Positions 45,285-54,776 of a DNA stretch of 64,000 nt are shown piece after piece. The translations under genes were made by a program, and so were the position numbers. How positions within the stretch are numbered: position 1 is the first letter of the stretch; the number at the start of each line of letters is the position of its first letter. Below the pieces are notes generated by a model that did no database searches, had not been told where the DNA came from, and saw only the letters and a list, made by a program, of their open reading frames with translations. This stretch comes from Thermoflavimicrobium dichotomicum (GTDB taxonomy: Bacteria > Bacillota > Bacilli > Thermoactinomycetales > Thermoactinomycetaceae), in NCBI RefSeq assembly GCF_900114055.1, contig NZ_FORR01000002.1, positions 186,001 through 250,000 on the forward strand. The letters are read 5' to 3'.

Positions 45285-45920
45285 CTAAAACCTTTTGGCT
45301 ACTTCACGTGCATGTTCGATGGCTTTTGCTTTAATACTCTCCGCCTCCTGGGGCATTTGATTCATTCCTTCGACAATGACCGACTCCACATTCGTTACGC
45401 CTAGAAAATTTAATACAGCCCGTATGTAACGATCACCAAATTCAGAATCTCTGGCAGGCCCTTCTGAATAAACTCCACCACGTGCCTGGATGTGAACTGC
45501 CTTTTTAGTAGGCAACAGTCCCACTGGGCCTTGTTCTGTATATTTGAATGTTTTCCCAGCAATACAAATGGTATCAATATAAGCTTTCATTTTGGGAGGA
45601 ATGCTAAAGTTCCACATAGGAGTGACAAACACATACTTGTCTGCAGCAACAAATTGTTCTGTTAATTCATTAATACGGCTTACTTTTGCTTTCTCATCTG
45701 CACTCAGTTCTTCAAAAGCAGACCCTTGCTGAAGTTTTCCCCATCCACTGAATACGTCCAGATCAATATAGGGAATATCAATTTTGTACAAGTCCAGTTC
45801 GATGACTTCATCCTGTGGATGTACTTGCCGATAAGCATTCAAAAATTCTTCTGCCACTGACAAACTGTAAGATTGATGGACTGGTTTAGGGTTGGCCGTG
45901 ATATATAGCACTGTTGCCAT
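45285..45920 (-). CDS. azoR: FMN-dependent NADH-azoreductase
   Basis: The 211-aa flavodoxin-like protein has [21 protein letters not shown] (FMN phosphate loop), [20 protein letters not shown] near 95 and [15 protein letters not shown], all typical of AzoR. It reduces azo bonds and quinones in the cytosol with NADH. The ATG at 45920 is chosen by homology; 45941 would add seven residues. It is likely monocistronic. Confidence 0.92.
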   Translation of the reverse strand: MATVLYITANPKPVHQSYSLSVAEEFLNAYRQVHPQDEVIELDLYKIDIPYIDLDVFSGWGKLQQGSAFEELSADEKAKVSRINELTEQFVAADKYVFVTPMWNFSIPPKMKAYIDTICIAGKTFKYTEQGPVGLLPTKKAVHIQARGGVYSEGPARDSEFGDRYIRAVLNFLGVTNVESVIVEGMNQMPQEAESIKAKAIEHAREVAKRF

Positions 45921-46146
45921 TTCAGTATCGTTCCTTTCCATTAAGAAAATACCTTTTCATAAACCAAGGATATTTTTTGTCTTCGCACCCGTTTATATTC
46001 AACAGATCCTGCCTCCTGGCCACGTCTCCCACAACCAATCCAAACTTTTCTCTATGTTGATTCTATCGTGAACATTTCGATATGTTTTCCCGCACTTCGA
46101 GATGGGTTCCTTCATCCGTGATGATTTCTATACCATCACAGTCACT

Positions 46147-46225
46147 ATTGACAAACCACGGTTTTTCCTTTCCATTTGAACGACTTTTGCCCACTCTAAA
46201 ACAACGGGACTTCCGCTCAATCCTG
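46147..46225 (-). repeat. MITE-like repeat, diverged copy in reverse orientation (copy D)
   Basis: TTGACAAACC followed by CGGTTTTTCCTTTCCATTTGAACGACTT matches the right half of copy A read in reverse, including its inverted end. The rest is diverged. The remainder of 45921-46233 holds nothing I can support. Confidence 0.55.
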
Positions 46226-46233
46226 CAGACCAT

Positions 46234-47040
46234 TTATTTTTTCACCAAAGAGATCATGCCAGTAGATGTTTGGACAGACAAGCTCGCTGATGCGTTCGGA
46301 TTCTTGCCAATCCAACCTTTCGCTCCTGCATTTGCATGGATATCAAAATCGGTGTCAATTTTCCCCAAATCTGTGGATAGCTCTACTCTTGCTTCGGTAT
46401 TGGCAGGCAAACCAACTTCAACTTTTCCTGTTTCTACTTGAATGCGGTTTTCCTGTTTCAATCCATCCAGTACATCCACATCGACCATCCCTGTACGCGC
46501 TTTGACATCAAAAGTTCCATCGATTTGTTCCAACTCTACCTTTCCTGTCTCTGTCCGACATTGAATTTTGTTTCCTTTCCAGTGTTCAACTTCAATGGCT
46601 CCTGTTTTCGATTCGAGTTCCATTTGGTTCACCTGCACTTTTTCGATCTGAATCAGACCTGCATCCGTGTCTGCTCGAACGTGTTCGAGGGTCTCATCTG
46701 GAATGTAGACACGCAAAATGGGTCCCCCATTCTCTTTCACGGCTCCCAAGATCCTGTTTGATTCTCCATCAATTTGCAGCTGCAATTTTCCTTGTTGTAA
46801 ATGTGTTCGCAGTTGAAGACTTTTCTCTTGATCATCGAGCAGTTCCGCCTGTACTTTATTTCCTTGTGCTTTTCGTATCTGGATCTGAGTTGTTTTCGTT
46901 TGGATCACCATTTCTTTCACCTCTTCTGCAACAAACTCTTTTTGATCCACTTTCTCCCGATTGGCATCCGAGGTGGTAGTGCAACCCGTAAAAATCGCCA
47001 TGAACATACAAATGCACATACTGAAACACAACCGTTTCAT
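46234..47040 (-). CDS. DUF4097-type lipoprotein
   Basis: The 268-aa protein has a lipobox IFTGC and then a right-handed beta-helix-like pattern of short repeats typical of the DUF4097 (YvlB-like) family: IEVEHWKGNKIQCRTETGKVELEQIDGTFDVKARTGMVDVDV. The ATG at 47040 follows GGGGATGAGG; an upstream ATG at 47145 overlaps the transporter gene and has no site. Function is unknown; a surface stress-sensor role is only suspected. Confidence 0.85.
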   Translation of the reverse strand: MKRLCFSMCICMFMAIFTGCTTTSDANREKVDQKEFVAEEVKEMVIQTKTTQIQIRKAQGNKVQAELLDDQEKSLQLRTHLQQGKLQLQIDGESNRILGAVKENGGPILRVYIPDETLEHVRADTDAGLIQIEKVQVNQMELESKTGAIEVEHWKGNKIQCRTETGKVELEQIDGTFDVKARTGMVDVDVLDGLKQENRIQVETGKVEVGLPANTEARVELSTDLGKIDTDFDIHANAGAKGWIGKNPNASASLSVQTSTGMISLVKK

Positions 47041-47110
47041 TCGATCCTCATCCCCTTTTTTTACCATAACAATATACCCATATTTTCCCTTTTTCCTGTT
47101 CATGACGACC

Positions 47111-48064
47111 TCATTTGATCGTAACTTCGCTTTTATGTGAAACATAACTGTGTGAAATCATACCGAACATCACAATAAACATGCCAAACCAAGATAAAAT
47201 GGAAGGAAATGGAGAAGCTAGCAAAATCAATTCTCCAGCTACTGTGAAAAGCACCTCCATTGATTGTGTTGCTTCGACGGCAGCCAGCTTTTGCATGTTT
47301 CCTCTTACCAAATCAGTTGCACGGAAGAAGAGGACCGTCGCAATGACCCCAGAACCAATAGCGACCAAAACAGATTGTATCGTTTGTTCTTTACTCGGTA
47401 CGCCTACAGTAAATAAACCATACAACGAAAGCAACAACCAAAATGGCAAACTGGCTAATGTCATACCCAGCACACGTTGATAAGCATCTAAACGACCGAC
47501 GCATATGTCCATCATTTTACGATTTCCAAGCGGATAAGCGAATGACGCAATAATGACAGGTATGATCCCTAACCATAGATCTTTTAAAGAAAGATGATTT
47601 GCCTGCTCCACTTGCATGAGGACGATTCCAAGAAGAATAATGAGTGAGATAGCCAGCCCCTTAACCGGTAATTTCCTCCTCACTTTTAAAGGACCATTTG
47701 CTGTCTCAATCGTCTGTGAAAAAAACGGAACAAGTAAAGAACCGGAAATAATAGTAATCTGCCATGTTCCGGCAATCAGCCATCCTGGTGCATATGCAGC
47801 CGCAAAACATAGGGGTGCGTAAAACAGTCCAAATCCTACAAAGCTCCATAAAAACCATGTTCCTGGTTGCTCTCTCATCATCTGCAATAGAGGGCGTAAA
47901 TTCTTTCTGGCCATAACAATGAACAAAAGGAATGGAACCATGAAGATATACCTGAGCGAAGCACTCCATATCCAACTTCCACCAGACAATTCCATTGCAC
48001 GATTGAGAATAAACGTAAAAGCAAAAAAGAAAGCAGCACAAATGCCTAAAAAAATAGGGCGCAA
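47111..48064 (-). CDS. EmrE-type multidrug resistance efflux transporter (DMT superfamily)
   Basis: The 317-aa protein has ten hydrophobic segments in two repeats, as in the drug/metabolite transporter superfamily, and matches the EmrE multidrug resistance efflux family (PF13536). The start is TTG with GAGGTGA upstream. It is divergent from the MerR gene, and the intergenic MerR-type operator could control both. Substrate unknown. Confidence 0.88.
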   Translation of the reverse strand: MRPIFLGICAAFFFAFTFILNRAMELSGGSWIWSASLRYIFMVPFLLFIVMARKNLRPLLQMMREQPGTWFLWSFVGFGLFYAPLCFAAAYAPGWLIAGTWQITIISGSLLVPFFSQTIETANGPLKVRRKLPVKGLAISLIILLGIVLMQVEQANHLSLKDLWLGIIPVIIASFAYPLGNRKMMDICVGRLDAYQRVLGMTLASLPFWLLLSLYGLFTVGVPSKEQTIQSVLVAIGSGVIATVLFFRATDLVRGNMQKLAAVEATQSMEVLFTVAGELILLASPFPSILSWFGMFIVMFGMISHSYVSHKSEVTIK

Positions 48065-48116
48065 TCAACTCACCTCAATCTGTTTGTTTAACCTCTCGTT
48101 TTTTTCTCATTTACTC

Positions 48117-48147
48117 TTGAATCTTACGTAACGTGAGGTTCTACAAT
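48117..48147 (+). promoter_or_regulatory. MerR-type promoter with 19-bp spacer and dyad
   Basis: TTGAAT and TACAAT are separated by 19 bp, the long spacer typical of MerR-activated promoters. The dyad CTTACGT-A-ACGTGAG (one mismatch) lies between them. It drives the merR gene and may also affect the divergent transporter. Confidence 0.8.
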
Positions 48148-48181
48148 GATGAAAGAAACAAAAACTTTTGAGGTGATACGA

Positions 48182-48922
48182 ATGTACACCATTGGACAAT
48201 TCGCTCATAAAGCCAATGTAACCATTCGCACACTACACTACTACGAGGAAATCGGCTTACTCATCCCATCTGCCACGACCGAAGGAAAGCATCGACTCTA
48301 TTCAAATGAAGATTTCATTCGTTTACAACAAATTGTGACACTAAAAGAGCTGGGATTTTCACTGAAACAAATCAAACAAATATTGGAAGGGGCAGATTGG
48401 GAACAGTTACTGAAGACCCAATTGAAACTGATCAGACAAGAAATGGAGCGCCTGCAAAAAATAGAACAGGGCTTGGAAAGCATTCTTCATGTTTATCAAG
48501 CGGAAGGGCGCGTGAATTGGCATGTTTTATTGAAATTATTCCAATACTCCAAACAGGATCCGCAGGCACGCCATCAATTTATCCAGGAAAATTTAAACCC
48601 CATCGAACAGAAAGCTTTTCGCAAATTACCCAAATTGGAGGGAGAAGATATGGAAACATTGGAGTGGATGGCATTGCTCAAAGAAGTCATTGCACATCAG
48701 GATTTGGATCCTGCTTCACCTGAAGCCCAGAAAGTAATCAAAAAACTGTGGGATAAAATGGCTGAATGGTTTGATGGAGATCTGGAAATGATGGAGGCTC
48801 ACTGGCGACTACAAAAAAATCATGCCGATGAACTCCGACTATACCCGTTTGAACCCCAAACCATCGAATTTATTGAAAAAGGCACAGACATCTTACTGCG
48901 GGAGCTGAACCGAGATGCTTGA
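48182..48922 (+). CDS. MerR-family transcriptional regulator (TipAS/BmrR-like)
   Basis: The 246-aa protein has the MerR winged helix at residues 1-70 (YTIGQFAHKANVTIRTLHYYEEIGLLIP) followed by a coiled dimer helix and a TipAS-like C-terminal domain (MAEWFDGDLEMMEAHWRLQKNH) that binds ligands such as antibiotics. The ATG at 48182 follows GAGGTGA; 48146 is too early. The gene downstream overlaps by 8 nt, so both are expressed together from the MerR-type promoter. Confidence 0.92.
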   Translation: MYTIGQFAHKANVTIRTLHYYEEIGLLIPSATTEGKHRLYSNEDFIRLQQIVTLKELGFSLKQIKQILEGADWEQLLKTQLKLIRQEMERLQKIEQGLESILHVYQAEGRVNWHVLLKLFQYSKQDPQARHQFIQENLNPIEQKAFRKLPKLEGEDMETLEWMALLKEVIAHQDLDPASPEAQKVIKKLWDKMAEWFDGDLEMMEAHWRLQKNHADELRLYPFEPQTIEFIEKGTDILLRELNRDA

Positions 48923-49544
48923 ATTTCTATCATCCTATCGTTACATTTTTTTAGTTGGTGCAGAAGTAGTATTTTGGGGAGCGCTTACTTCCTTTCTCAT
49001 CTTGCGCTATGTATTTCGTTTGGAGAAAGTCAGTTTTATTGCCATTCCCATTATTCTAATCAATGAATGTTTTATCGCTTTTCTGGGTTATATAGACTAT
49101 CAGGTAACAGGGAAATTTTCTGCTTTCCAAGTCATTACATTGATTATTATCCTGTATAGCTTGACGTACGGAAAAAAAGACCTCAAACGGCTGGATCACT
49201 TCGTTAAACGACAAGTTGCCAAATGGCGTGGCGAAGCGGTTCCATCCAAATTGCCTGTGGAAAAATTATATGGCTGGACACATACCAAACAGGAGTTAAA
49301 AGATTGGTTTATTCATTTGTTCATCTATCTCACTGTTCACTCTGTTTTTATATTTACCATTGGTTTTCATGACGATATCGCTCAATTTCTGGATCATCCA
49401 TCCTTTTCCATCCAGAGTGGGCAAATTCATTTATTCAAAAACGAAACCATTACACGGATCAGTTTTGTCTGGACGATTGTCTTTTTGACTGATACACTGA
49501 TCACTCTTTCCTACATTATTTTTCCGAAACGCAAAAAAGATTGA
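48915..49544 (+). CDS. Membrane protein cotranscribed with the MerR gene
   Basis: The 209-aa protein has four to five hydrophobic segments and a cytosolic, basic loop (KKDLKRLDHFVKRQVAKWRGEAV). It has no family that I recognise. Its ATG overlaps the MerR stop, so it should be induced with the regulator; a role in drug or membrane stress is inference from this linkage. Confidence 0.75.
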   Translation: MLEFLSSYRYIFLVGAEVVFWGALTSFLILRYVFRLEKVSFIAIPIILINECFIAFLGYIDYQVTGKFSAFQVITLIIILYSLTYGKKDLKRLDHFVKRQVAKWRGEAVPSKLPVEKLYGWTHTKQELKDWFIHLFIYLTVHSVFIFTIGFHDDIAQFLDHPSFSIQSGQIHLFKNETITRISFVWTIVFLTDTLITLSYIIFPKRKKD

Positions 49545-49595
49545 TTTTATTTATAAATCTATCAATCTACTGGAAATCAGTGCTGAAAAATTACA

Positions 49596-49640
49596 TCTTG
49601 TTGACAAAATTTCCGTTATGCCGGTTTTGACAACAGTTTA
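49596..49640 (+). repeat. MITE-like repeat, truncated copy (copy E)
   Basis: CTTGTTGACAAAATTTCCGTTATGCCGG matches the left end of the repeat, then diverges into TTGACAACAG. Confidence 0.6.
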
Positions 49641-49833
49641 AAATTTACTCTTTCATCCAAAGACTCTCCATTTTTACCATCACAAAGGGGAGTTTTTTTG
49701 TTTTGGAAAAAAACCCGGTTCATTGATAGATTCTTCGCAAATAAAAGCTGACCTATGTTAAAATAAAATAAATACACTATTTTTTCAATATTACCTATTT
49801 CTATTATACAGCTTTATCGAGGAGTAGATTCAA

Positions 49834-50709
49834 ATGACTCGATCCTCTTTTTCAGCAAATAATCATCTGACATGGATCCAACTCTTGCAAAGCCATCCAC
49901 TTCCAAATTCCTTACTTCGAAAAAAATTTTTGGCAAAACCAAAAGTCACTAATTATTACACCTTTATAAAAACGGATTGTTACTACAGTAAACACGAACT
50001 CCTTCGTCAGATCCGGACCTTAAACAAGGCAAGACAAACCATACGTAAAGGTATTTCCACACTACCATTGGGATACAATATTCACCTTGAGCACCATGCC
50101 GTGAAACGCTGGAACGAAAGAGTTTGCACACCTGTTTTACCTGAGCAGTTACAAGTTCTTTTGCAACAAATCTACTACATGGGCCGGATTAAAATATCAA
50201 GAGACGGTTGGGGATTTATTGATCAGGATATTTTATTTGGTTATCGATGGAAAAAAAACACACTCATCATTCAAACATTTCTTGGTCGAACCTCTCTCGT
50301 CCCTCACCTGGCTAACTATCCATCCTTGATTCGCTTCAACCAACAACAAAAAGATCGCATCAACCTCCGCATTCCTACACATATCCTTCATAAACAAAAA
50401 CCCCCGCTTATTCCCAGAGAAATTCTTTGTTTTCAAGGGAATTTCCACAATTATACCATGGAAGAATATGTTTATCGTGGTAAAAGGCAGCTAGAAAGTT
50501 TCTTATACTATGTTTCCATCGAGCCCAAAGAAAAATCCGGCAAATCCCAAACATACAGAATTATCGATATCAATGATCCGTTTATCCCGATGCTCACACG
50601 TAAAATCCTGTATATCCTTTATCAAAAAGGGCACCATGACTTCATTTCCAAACACGTTATTTTCAATAAACCTGAGAAAGTGGCTCGGCTTTTAAACGAC
50701 TCGCCCTAA
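49834..50709 (+). CDS. Uncharacterised basic protein, 291 aa
   Basis: GAGGAG lies before the ATG. The protein is basic (many Lys/Arg/His), with LEHHAVKRWNERVCTPVLPE near residue 84 and a second positive block near 170-200 (KDRINLRIPTHILHKQKPPLIP). No signal or membrane segment is seen. The composition fits a nucleic-acid-binding protein, but I recognise no family. It is isolated between repeat copies E and F, which may mark an inserted block. Confidence 0.7.
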   Translation: MTRSSFSANNHLTWIQLLQSHPLPNSLLRKKFLAKPKVTNYYTFIKTDCYYSKHELLRQIRTLNKARQTIRKGISTLPLGYNIHLEHHAVKRWNERVCTPVLPEQLQVLLQQIYYMGRIKISRDGWGFIDQDILFGYRWKKNTLIIQTFLGRTSLVPHLANYPSLIRFNQQQKDRINLRIPTHILHKQKPPLIPREILCFQGNFHNYTMEEYVYRGKRQLESFLYYVSIEPKEKSGKSQTYRIIDINDPFIPMLTRKILYILYQKGHHDFISKHVIFNKPEKVARLLNDSP

Positions 50710-50713
50710 AAAA

Positions 50714-50742
50714 GGCCAGTATCCCAGTTGTGGGTACTGGCC
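50714..50742 (+). terminator. Terminator hairpin after the 291-aa gene, abutting MITE copy F
   Basis: GGCCAGTA-CCC and GGG-TACTGGCC arms; A6 precedes it, and on the right the repeat start ACAGCTTGTTG replaces any T-run. On the minus strand the T6 tail is intact. Confidence 0.7.
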
Positions 50743-50743
50743 A

Positions 50744-50868
50744 CAGCTTGTTGACAAAAGTATCCTTTCTATGCCGGTTTACCTTTTCCGTTTCACTCCC
50801 GCTCTATAAAAACGAGCAAGAAGTCGTTCAATCGGAAAAGGAAAACCGGGTTTATAGAGCGACCTCAA
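50744..50868 (+). mobile_element. MITE-like repeat, near full-length copy (copy F)
   Basis: It follows copy A closely: CAGCTTGTTGAC, TTTCACTCCCGCTCTATAAA, GAGCAAGAAGTCGTTCAA and AAAAGGAAAACCGGG, but ends in TTTATAGAGCGACCTCAA rather than TTTGTCAAC, so the right inverted end is altered. Confidence 0.68.
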
Positions 50869-50869
50869 A

Positions 50870-50938
50870 GCCAGTATCCCAATTGTGGATACTGGCCAGC
50901 TTGTTGGCAAAGTTTTCGTCATTTGCTGGTTTGTCACC
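50870..50938 (+). repeat. Tandem second hairpin plus truncated repeat (copy G)
   Basis: GCCAGTATCC ... GGATACTGGC nearly duplicates the hairpin at 50714-50742, and it is again followed by CAGCTTGTTGGCAAAGTTTTCG. The pair therefore arose by tandem duplication of hairpin plus repeat. Confidence 0.6.
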
Positions 50939-50992
50939 ATTCCCGCCAGTATCAAAAAGATAGAAACGGATTCCAAACAGAATGAAAATTTT

Positions 50993-51952
50993 TTAGGTGT
51001 ATATGGGTTGTTTTTTCTCCTGTTTCTGGTACACAAACGCTTGCCCATGCCTGGTCAATGCAATGCGATCCGCCTGATCCCCTGCTGCCTTATATAACCG
51101 TTCAAGCGGCTCATGAACAGGTTCATAAGATAAAACGAACGTATCCCAATGAATCGGTATAAACCATTTGGCCTCCATTTCCTGAAACATCTTCCAGGCC
51201 TGCTCTGGCGTACAGTGTGCCCATTGAAAGGAATCCGGTGTATATGCACCGATCGGCATAATCGCAATATCAATTTCCCCTTCTTCTTTTAGCTTGCGAA
51301 AACGAGGGGTATAAGCGGTATCTCCAGGGAAAAAGATCCGGACACCATTTCGTTCGATCAAATAGCCTGTGTATCCATACTTTACGTTCCACGGATAGCG
51401 ATTTCCCCAATGTCGTACAGGAACCCCTTTAATTTTGACCTGATGATCGACTTCCATGCTCTCTTCATCTGCCATCTCCATCACCTGTCCATATGGCATT
51501 TTCCTGAGCAAACGTGCTGTTCCTTTTGGTGTAATCACTTTCGTTTCCGGTCTGGCCAACTTTCGAAGAGTTGGAATATCAAAATGATCCATATGTGCAT
51601 GCGAAAGCAAAATCAAGTCAACCTTCCCGATTTCCTCAATGGAAATGGCGGGAGCCGTATGTCTTTTGGTTCCCAGAATCCATCGTTCTCCCCGGCCCAG
51701 TCGAATGCCTACTCGCTTTCCAAACACAGGATCTGTTAAAATAATGTAACCGTACAAATTGATTAAAACAGTCGAATGCCCGACCCACCCAATCGTTACT
51801 TCGTCATCTCGCCATTCTTTGGGAGACAAACGGGTTTCTGGTTCCTTAAAGGGAGGGCTTGGTTTTTTTATGATCCAAAAAAGATAGTAAGCCAGACTCA
51901 ACAGCAACAGAATTAGTAACACGATCAAAGTAATAGTAACAGCTGTATGCAT
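50993..51952 (-). CDS. Membrane-anchored metallo-beta-lactamase-fold hydrolase (UlaG/NAPE-PLD-like)
   Basis: The 319-aa protein starts with one hydrophobic helix (residues 5-27), then has the fold motifs GWVGHSTVLI, LLSHAHMDHFD (zinc ligands), PVRHWGNR, FPGDTAY and PIHWDTF. This matches the YtnP/NAPE-PLD-like subgroup with two metals. The substrate is unknown. It lies upstream of and divergent from RNase Z. Confidence 0.9.
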   Translation of the reverse strand: MHTAVTITLIVLLILLLLSLAYYLFWIIKKPSPPFKEPETRLSPKEWRDDEVTIGWVGHSTVLINLYGYIILTDPVFGKRVGIRLGRGERWILGTKRHTAPAISIEEIGKVDLILLSHAHMDHFDIPTLRKLARPETKVITPKGTARLLRKMPYGQVMEMADEESMEVDHQVKIKGVPVRHWGNRYPWNVKYGYTGYLIERNGVRIFFPGDTAYTPRFRKLKEEGEIDIAIMPIGAYTPDSFQWAHCTPEQAWKMFQEMEAKWFIPIHWDTFVLSYEPVHEPLERLYKAAGDQADRIALTRHGQAFVYQKQEKKQPIYT

Positions 51953-52116
51953 TTCAATCCCCTATCTAAATATAGAATCCATTCCTTTTTTTCGAACAAA
52001 TGGATTTCTACAAATACTTGATCATTTATATTATACCAATCTTATTTATCTACATACTTCATGATCAAGATTTTACAGTATCTTTCATCTTCCCAGGAAA
52101 GGTGTGTCACAAACCC

Positions 52117-53034
52117 ATGAATTTTTACTTTTTGGGGACAGGGGCTGGCATTCCATCCAAAACGCGTAACGTTTCAGCTGCTGCTCTTCTCTTGCCTGAA
52201 TATCATGGAGACATTTGGCTATTTGACTGCGGGGAAGCCACTCAGCATCAAATTCTTTCCACCCCCATCAAATTAAGCAAAATCAGCCGTATTTTCATCA
52301 CTCATCTCCATGGTGACCATCTGTACGGATTGCCCGGTGTACTCGGTAGCCGTTCATTTCAAGGGGCAGAAAGTCCACTCACAGTATATGGCCCCAAAGG
52401 GATCCGAAGATTTATTGATGTCACACTGGAAACAAGCCATACCTATTTAAAGTATCCACTGCATGTTGTAGAAATTGATGATGGAATGACATGGGAAGAA
52501 CCGCACTTTTCCATCTTTGTCCGCTTGCTGGAACACGGAATTCCTTCTTATGGTTACCGACTCATGGAAAAAGACCAGCCAGGTTCGCTGCAAGTGGAAC
52601 GGTTAAAATCCCTGGGTATTCCACCCGGCCCACACTATAAAGAACTGAAACAGGGAAAAGTCATTACTTTTCCCAATGGACAAACCCTGGATGGCAAAGA
52701 ATTTGTCTCTCCCCCCAAAAAAGGAAAGAAGATGGCGGTTCTCGGAGATACGAAGTTTACTCCAGTTGCAATCGAACTGGCCAAAGATGTGGATCTGTTG
52801 GTTCATGAATCCACTTACCGGAAAGGTCTGGAAGACCGAGCGGAGACCTATTTCCACTCGACCAATGTCCAGGCAGCGGAAATCGCTCGTACTGCACAGG
52901 CAAAAAATCTGATTCTCACCCATATCAGCACACGATTTGATGAAGAAGCATGTAAAGCTTTGCTAGCTGAAGCACAGGAAATTTTCCCCAACACCTGGCT
53001 TGCTTATGATGGTTTTCAATTTACATTGACATGA
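52117..53034 (+). CDS. rnz: Ribonuclease Z
   Basis: The 305-aa protein has the RNase Z pattern: MNFYFLGTGAGIPSK at the start, the metal site THLHGDHLYGLPG near residue 63, GDTK near 212 and the C-terminal HISTRF motif. It trims the 3' trailer of pre-tRNAs. I place the start at 52117 by homology; the upstream frame to 52000 is hydrophobic and lacks a site. It ends at a terminator. Confidence 0.95.
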   Translation: MNFYFLGTGAGIPSKTRNVSAAALLLPEYHGDIWLFDCGEATQHQILSTPIKLSKISRIFITHLHGDHLYGLPGVLGSRSFQGAESPLTVYGPKGIRRFIDVTLETSHTYLKYPLHVVEIDDGMTWEEPHFSIFVRLLEHGIPSYGYRLMEKDQPGSLQVERLKSLGIPPGPHYKELKQGKVITFPNGQTLDGKEFVSPPKKGKKMAVLGDTKFTPVAIELAKDVDLLVHESTYRKGLEDRAETYFHSTNVQAAEIARTAQAKNLILTHISTRFDEEACKALLAEAQEIFPNTWLAYDGFQFTLT

Positions 53035-53037
53035 GCC

Positions 53038-53068
53038 GTTCCTTTTCACTCCACCTGAAAAGGAACCC
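53038..53068. terminator. Hairpin between rnz and the MFS gene
   Basis: GTTCCTTTT and AAAAGGAAC arms after the rnz stop; no strong T-run. Confidence 0.55.
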
Positions 53069-53103
53069 CCATGCCAAAACTCCAGACTGGCTCTACATTC
53101 TCA

Positions 53104-54282
53104 TCAGATCGCCGTACTGATCTGTTTTTCTTCTTTTCTGGGCGGTTGATAGGCCAAAGCAAGGCAGACGAATCCACCTAAAACGACAGCAATAAAATGA
53201 AACAAGGAGCCTCCCCCCAGATATTGAATGAAAAATCCGCCCATATAAGGCCCGATCATACTTCCTACACTAAAATGAACCGATGCGATGGCATTGGCTT
53301 TTGGCAAATAATGAGGAGGCAGCAAATCAGTCAAATAAGAAAGGCCCAGTGTAAACAGAGAGCCTACAAAGCCACCTGTAACCGCCAGAATCATGAACAG
53401 AAGATACACATGATTTCCTACCAGGGGGACCATCAACATCCCCATACTTCCGATCGTACAGGCGACAACCAGTATTTTCTTTCTGCCCAGGCGATCACTT
53501 AACGTTCCAAGCGGAACCTGTAAAATCAGTGAACCATAGACAAAGGCAGTGATGAGGATCGAAACCCATTCCTTTGAAATCCCTTCCCGCAAACCGTAAA
53601 TCGGAAAATTGACAGCCATCACCGTTTCCAGCAGCCCATATATCAAGGCAGGACATAATGCGACCAATCCCAAACGATAAATACGCACAATCGGCACCGA
53701 TAAGAGTTTCTCCTGGTGTTTCTCTGTTTGGGCCTGAAGATCCAGTTTATATACCAATAAAATCGCAATAACCATGACTCCAACCAATGCAAGAAAGGGT
53801 GTCATTTCTCCAAACCTAAGCAGATGAATCCCCTGTGGCCCTATTCCATAGCCAACTCCATACATCAGTCCATACAGGGAAATCCGCTTTCCCCGCTCAG
53901 TCTCTGGTGCAGCTATTGTGATCCATAGCTGCGTTCCATAATGAAGGAGACTGTCTCCGATTCCCACAAAAAAACGGAGTACACTCCAGGACCAAAGTCC
54001 GGGCATGAGGGGGATGAGGAAAATAGCGCATGTCGTAACAACCAATCCCCAAAAAATGCTTCGCTGATATCCCAAACGTTGCAGTATGGGAGCACAGAAA
54101 GGAGCAATAACTATGATACCGATATATAAAGCCGCGGCACTCAAACCATTGATGATGGAAGGAACCCCCTGTTCCTCCAGCATGGTGCTTAGAAGCGGAT
54201 TTAATAGTCCCTGGGTCATTCCAGCTACTGCGATGACAAGCAATAAGATCCGATACTTATAAATGGACCATGATTGTTGCAT
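53104..54282 (-). CDS. MFS transporter
   Basis: The 392-aa protein has twelve hydrophobic segments, the loop-2-type FCAPILQRLGYQRSIFW region and the GTLSDRLGRKK motif between helices 8 and 9, as in major facilitator drug exporters. The ATG at 54282 follows AAAGGAG; the upstream 54378 start lacks one. Its substrate is unknown. Confidence 0.9.
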   Translation of the reverse strand: MQQSWSIYKYRILLLVIAVAGMTQGLLNPLLSTMLEEQGVPSIINGLSAAALYIGIIVIAPFCAPILQRLGYQRSIFWGLVVTTCAIFLIPLMPGLWSWSVLRFFVGIGDSLLHYGTQLWITIAAPETERGKRISLYGLMYGVGYGIGPQGIHLLRFGEMTPFLALVGVMVIAILLVYKLDLQAQTEKHQEKLLSVPIVRIYRLGLVALCPALIYGLLETVMAVNFPIYGLREGISKEWVSILITAFVYGSLILQVPLGTLSDRLGRKKILVVACTIGSMGMLMVPLVGNHVYLLFMILAVTGGFVGSLFTLGLSYLTDLLPPHYLPKANAIASVHFSVGSMIGPYMGGFFIQYLGGGSLFHFIAVVLGGFVCLALAYQPPRKEEKQISTAI

Positions 54283-54430
54283 AATTTCAGCTCCTTTCAC
54301 TCCTGCGACCCTATTCATTATAAAAGATGCACTGGAGGAAATGCTAAAGATATTTATTCTTTTACATAAGTGAAACACGAATTAAAAAAATATATAATGA
54401 AATTAAAAATGAATGTATATGAAGATTATT

Positions 54431-54470
54431 GGCAAACCGGACACATAACGGTTACTTTGTCAACAAGCTG
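54431..54470 (-). repeat. MITE-like repeat, truncated reverse copy (copy H)
   Basis: Read on the minus strand it starts CAGCTTGTTGACAAAGTAACCG and keeps CCGGTTT, then stops. Confidence 0.6.
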
Positions 54471-54551
54471 TGAGTATATTTCCATCTCATTTCCATTCAA
54501 TTACAAAAAATCATATCTATAAATAAACCAAATACGTGTGGGGGATGAAAA

Positions 54552-54770
54552 ATGTATCATATGACAGTTTATGATGAGGATGGAAAAGTATTGTTTAATG
54601 ACGCTCTCTCTGCCACTTCCGATGAAGAAGCCAAAAAAGCGGGCTATGCCTGGCTAGCTGAGCATGGCCACGAAAACAAACCACATCGGATCTTCCATAC
54701 GACTGGACGTCTTGTTTCCTTTAAACCTCATCAATTCGATTTGAAAACGGGAAAAGCAACCAAATCCTGA
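54552..54770 (+). CDS. YhzD-like small protein
   Basis: The 72-aa protein resembles Bacillus YhzD (about 61 aa): YHMTVYDEDGKVLFNDALSATSDEEAKKAGYAWLAEHG and TTGRLVSF. Function unknown. GGGGGATG precedes the ATG and a strong terminator follows, so it is a single-gene unit. Confidence 0.78.
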   Translation: MYHMTVYDEDGKVLFNDALSATSDEEAKKAGYAWLAEHGHENKPHRIFHTTGRLVSFKPHQFDLKTGKATKS

Positions 54771-54776
54771 ACAAAA

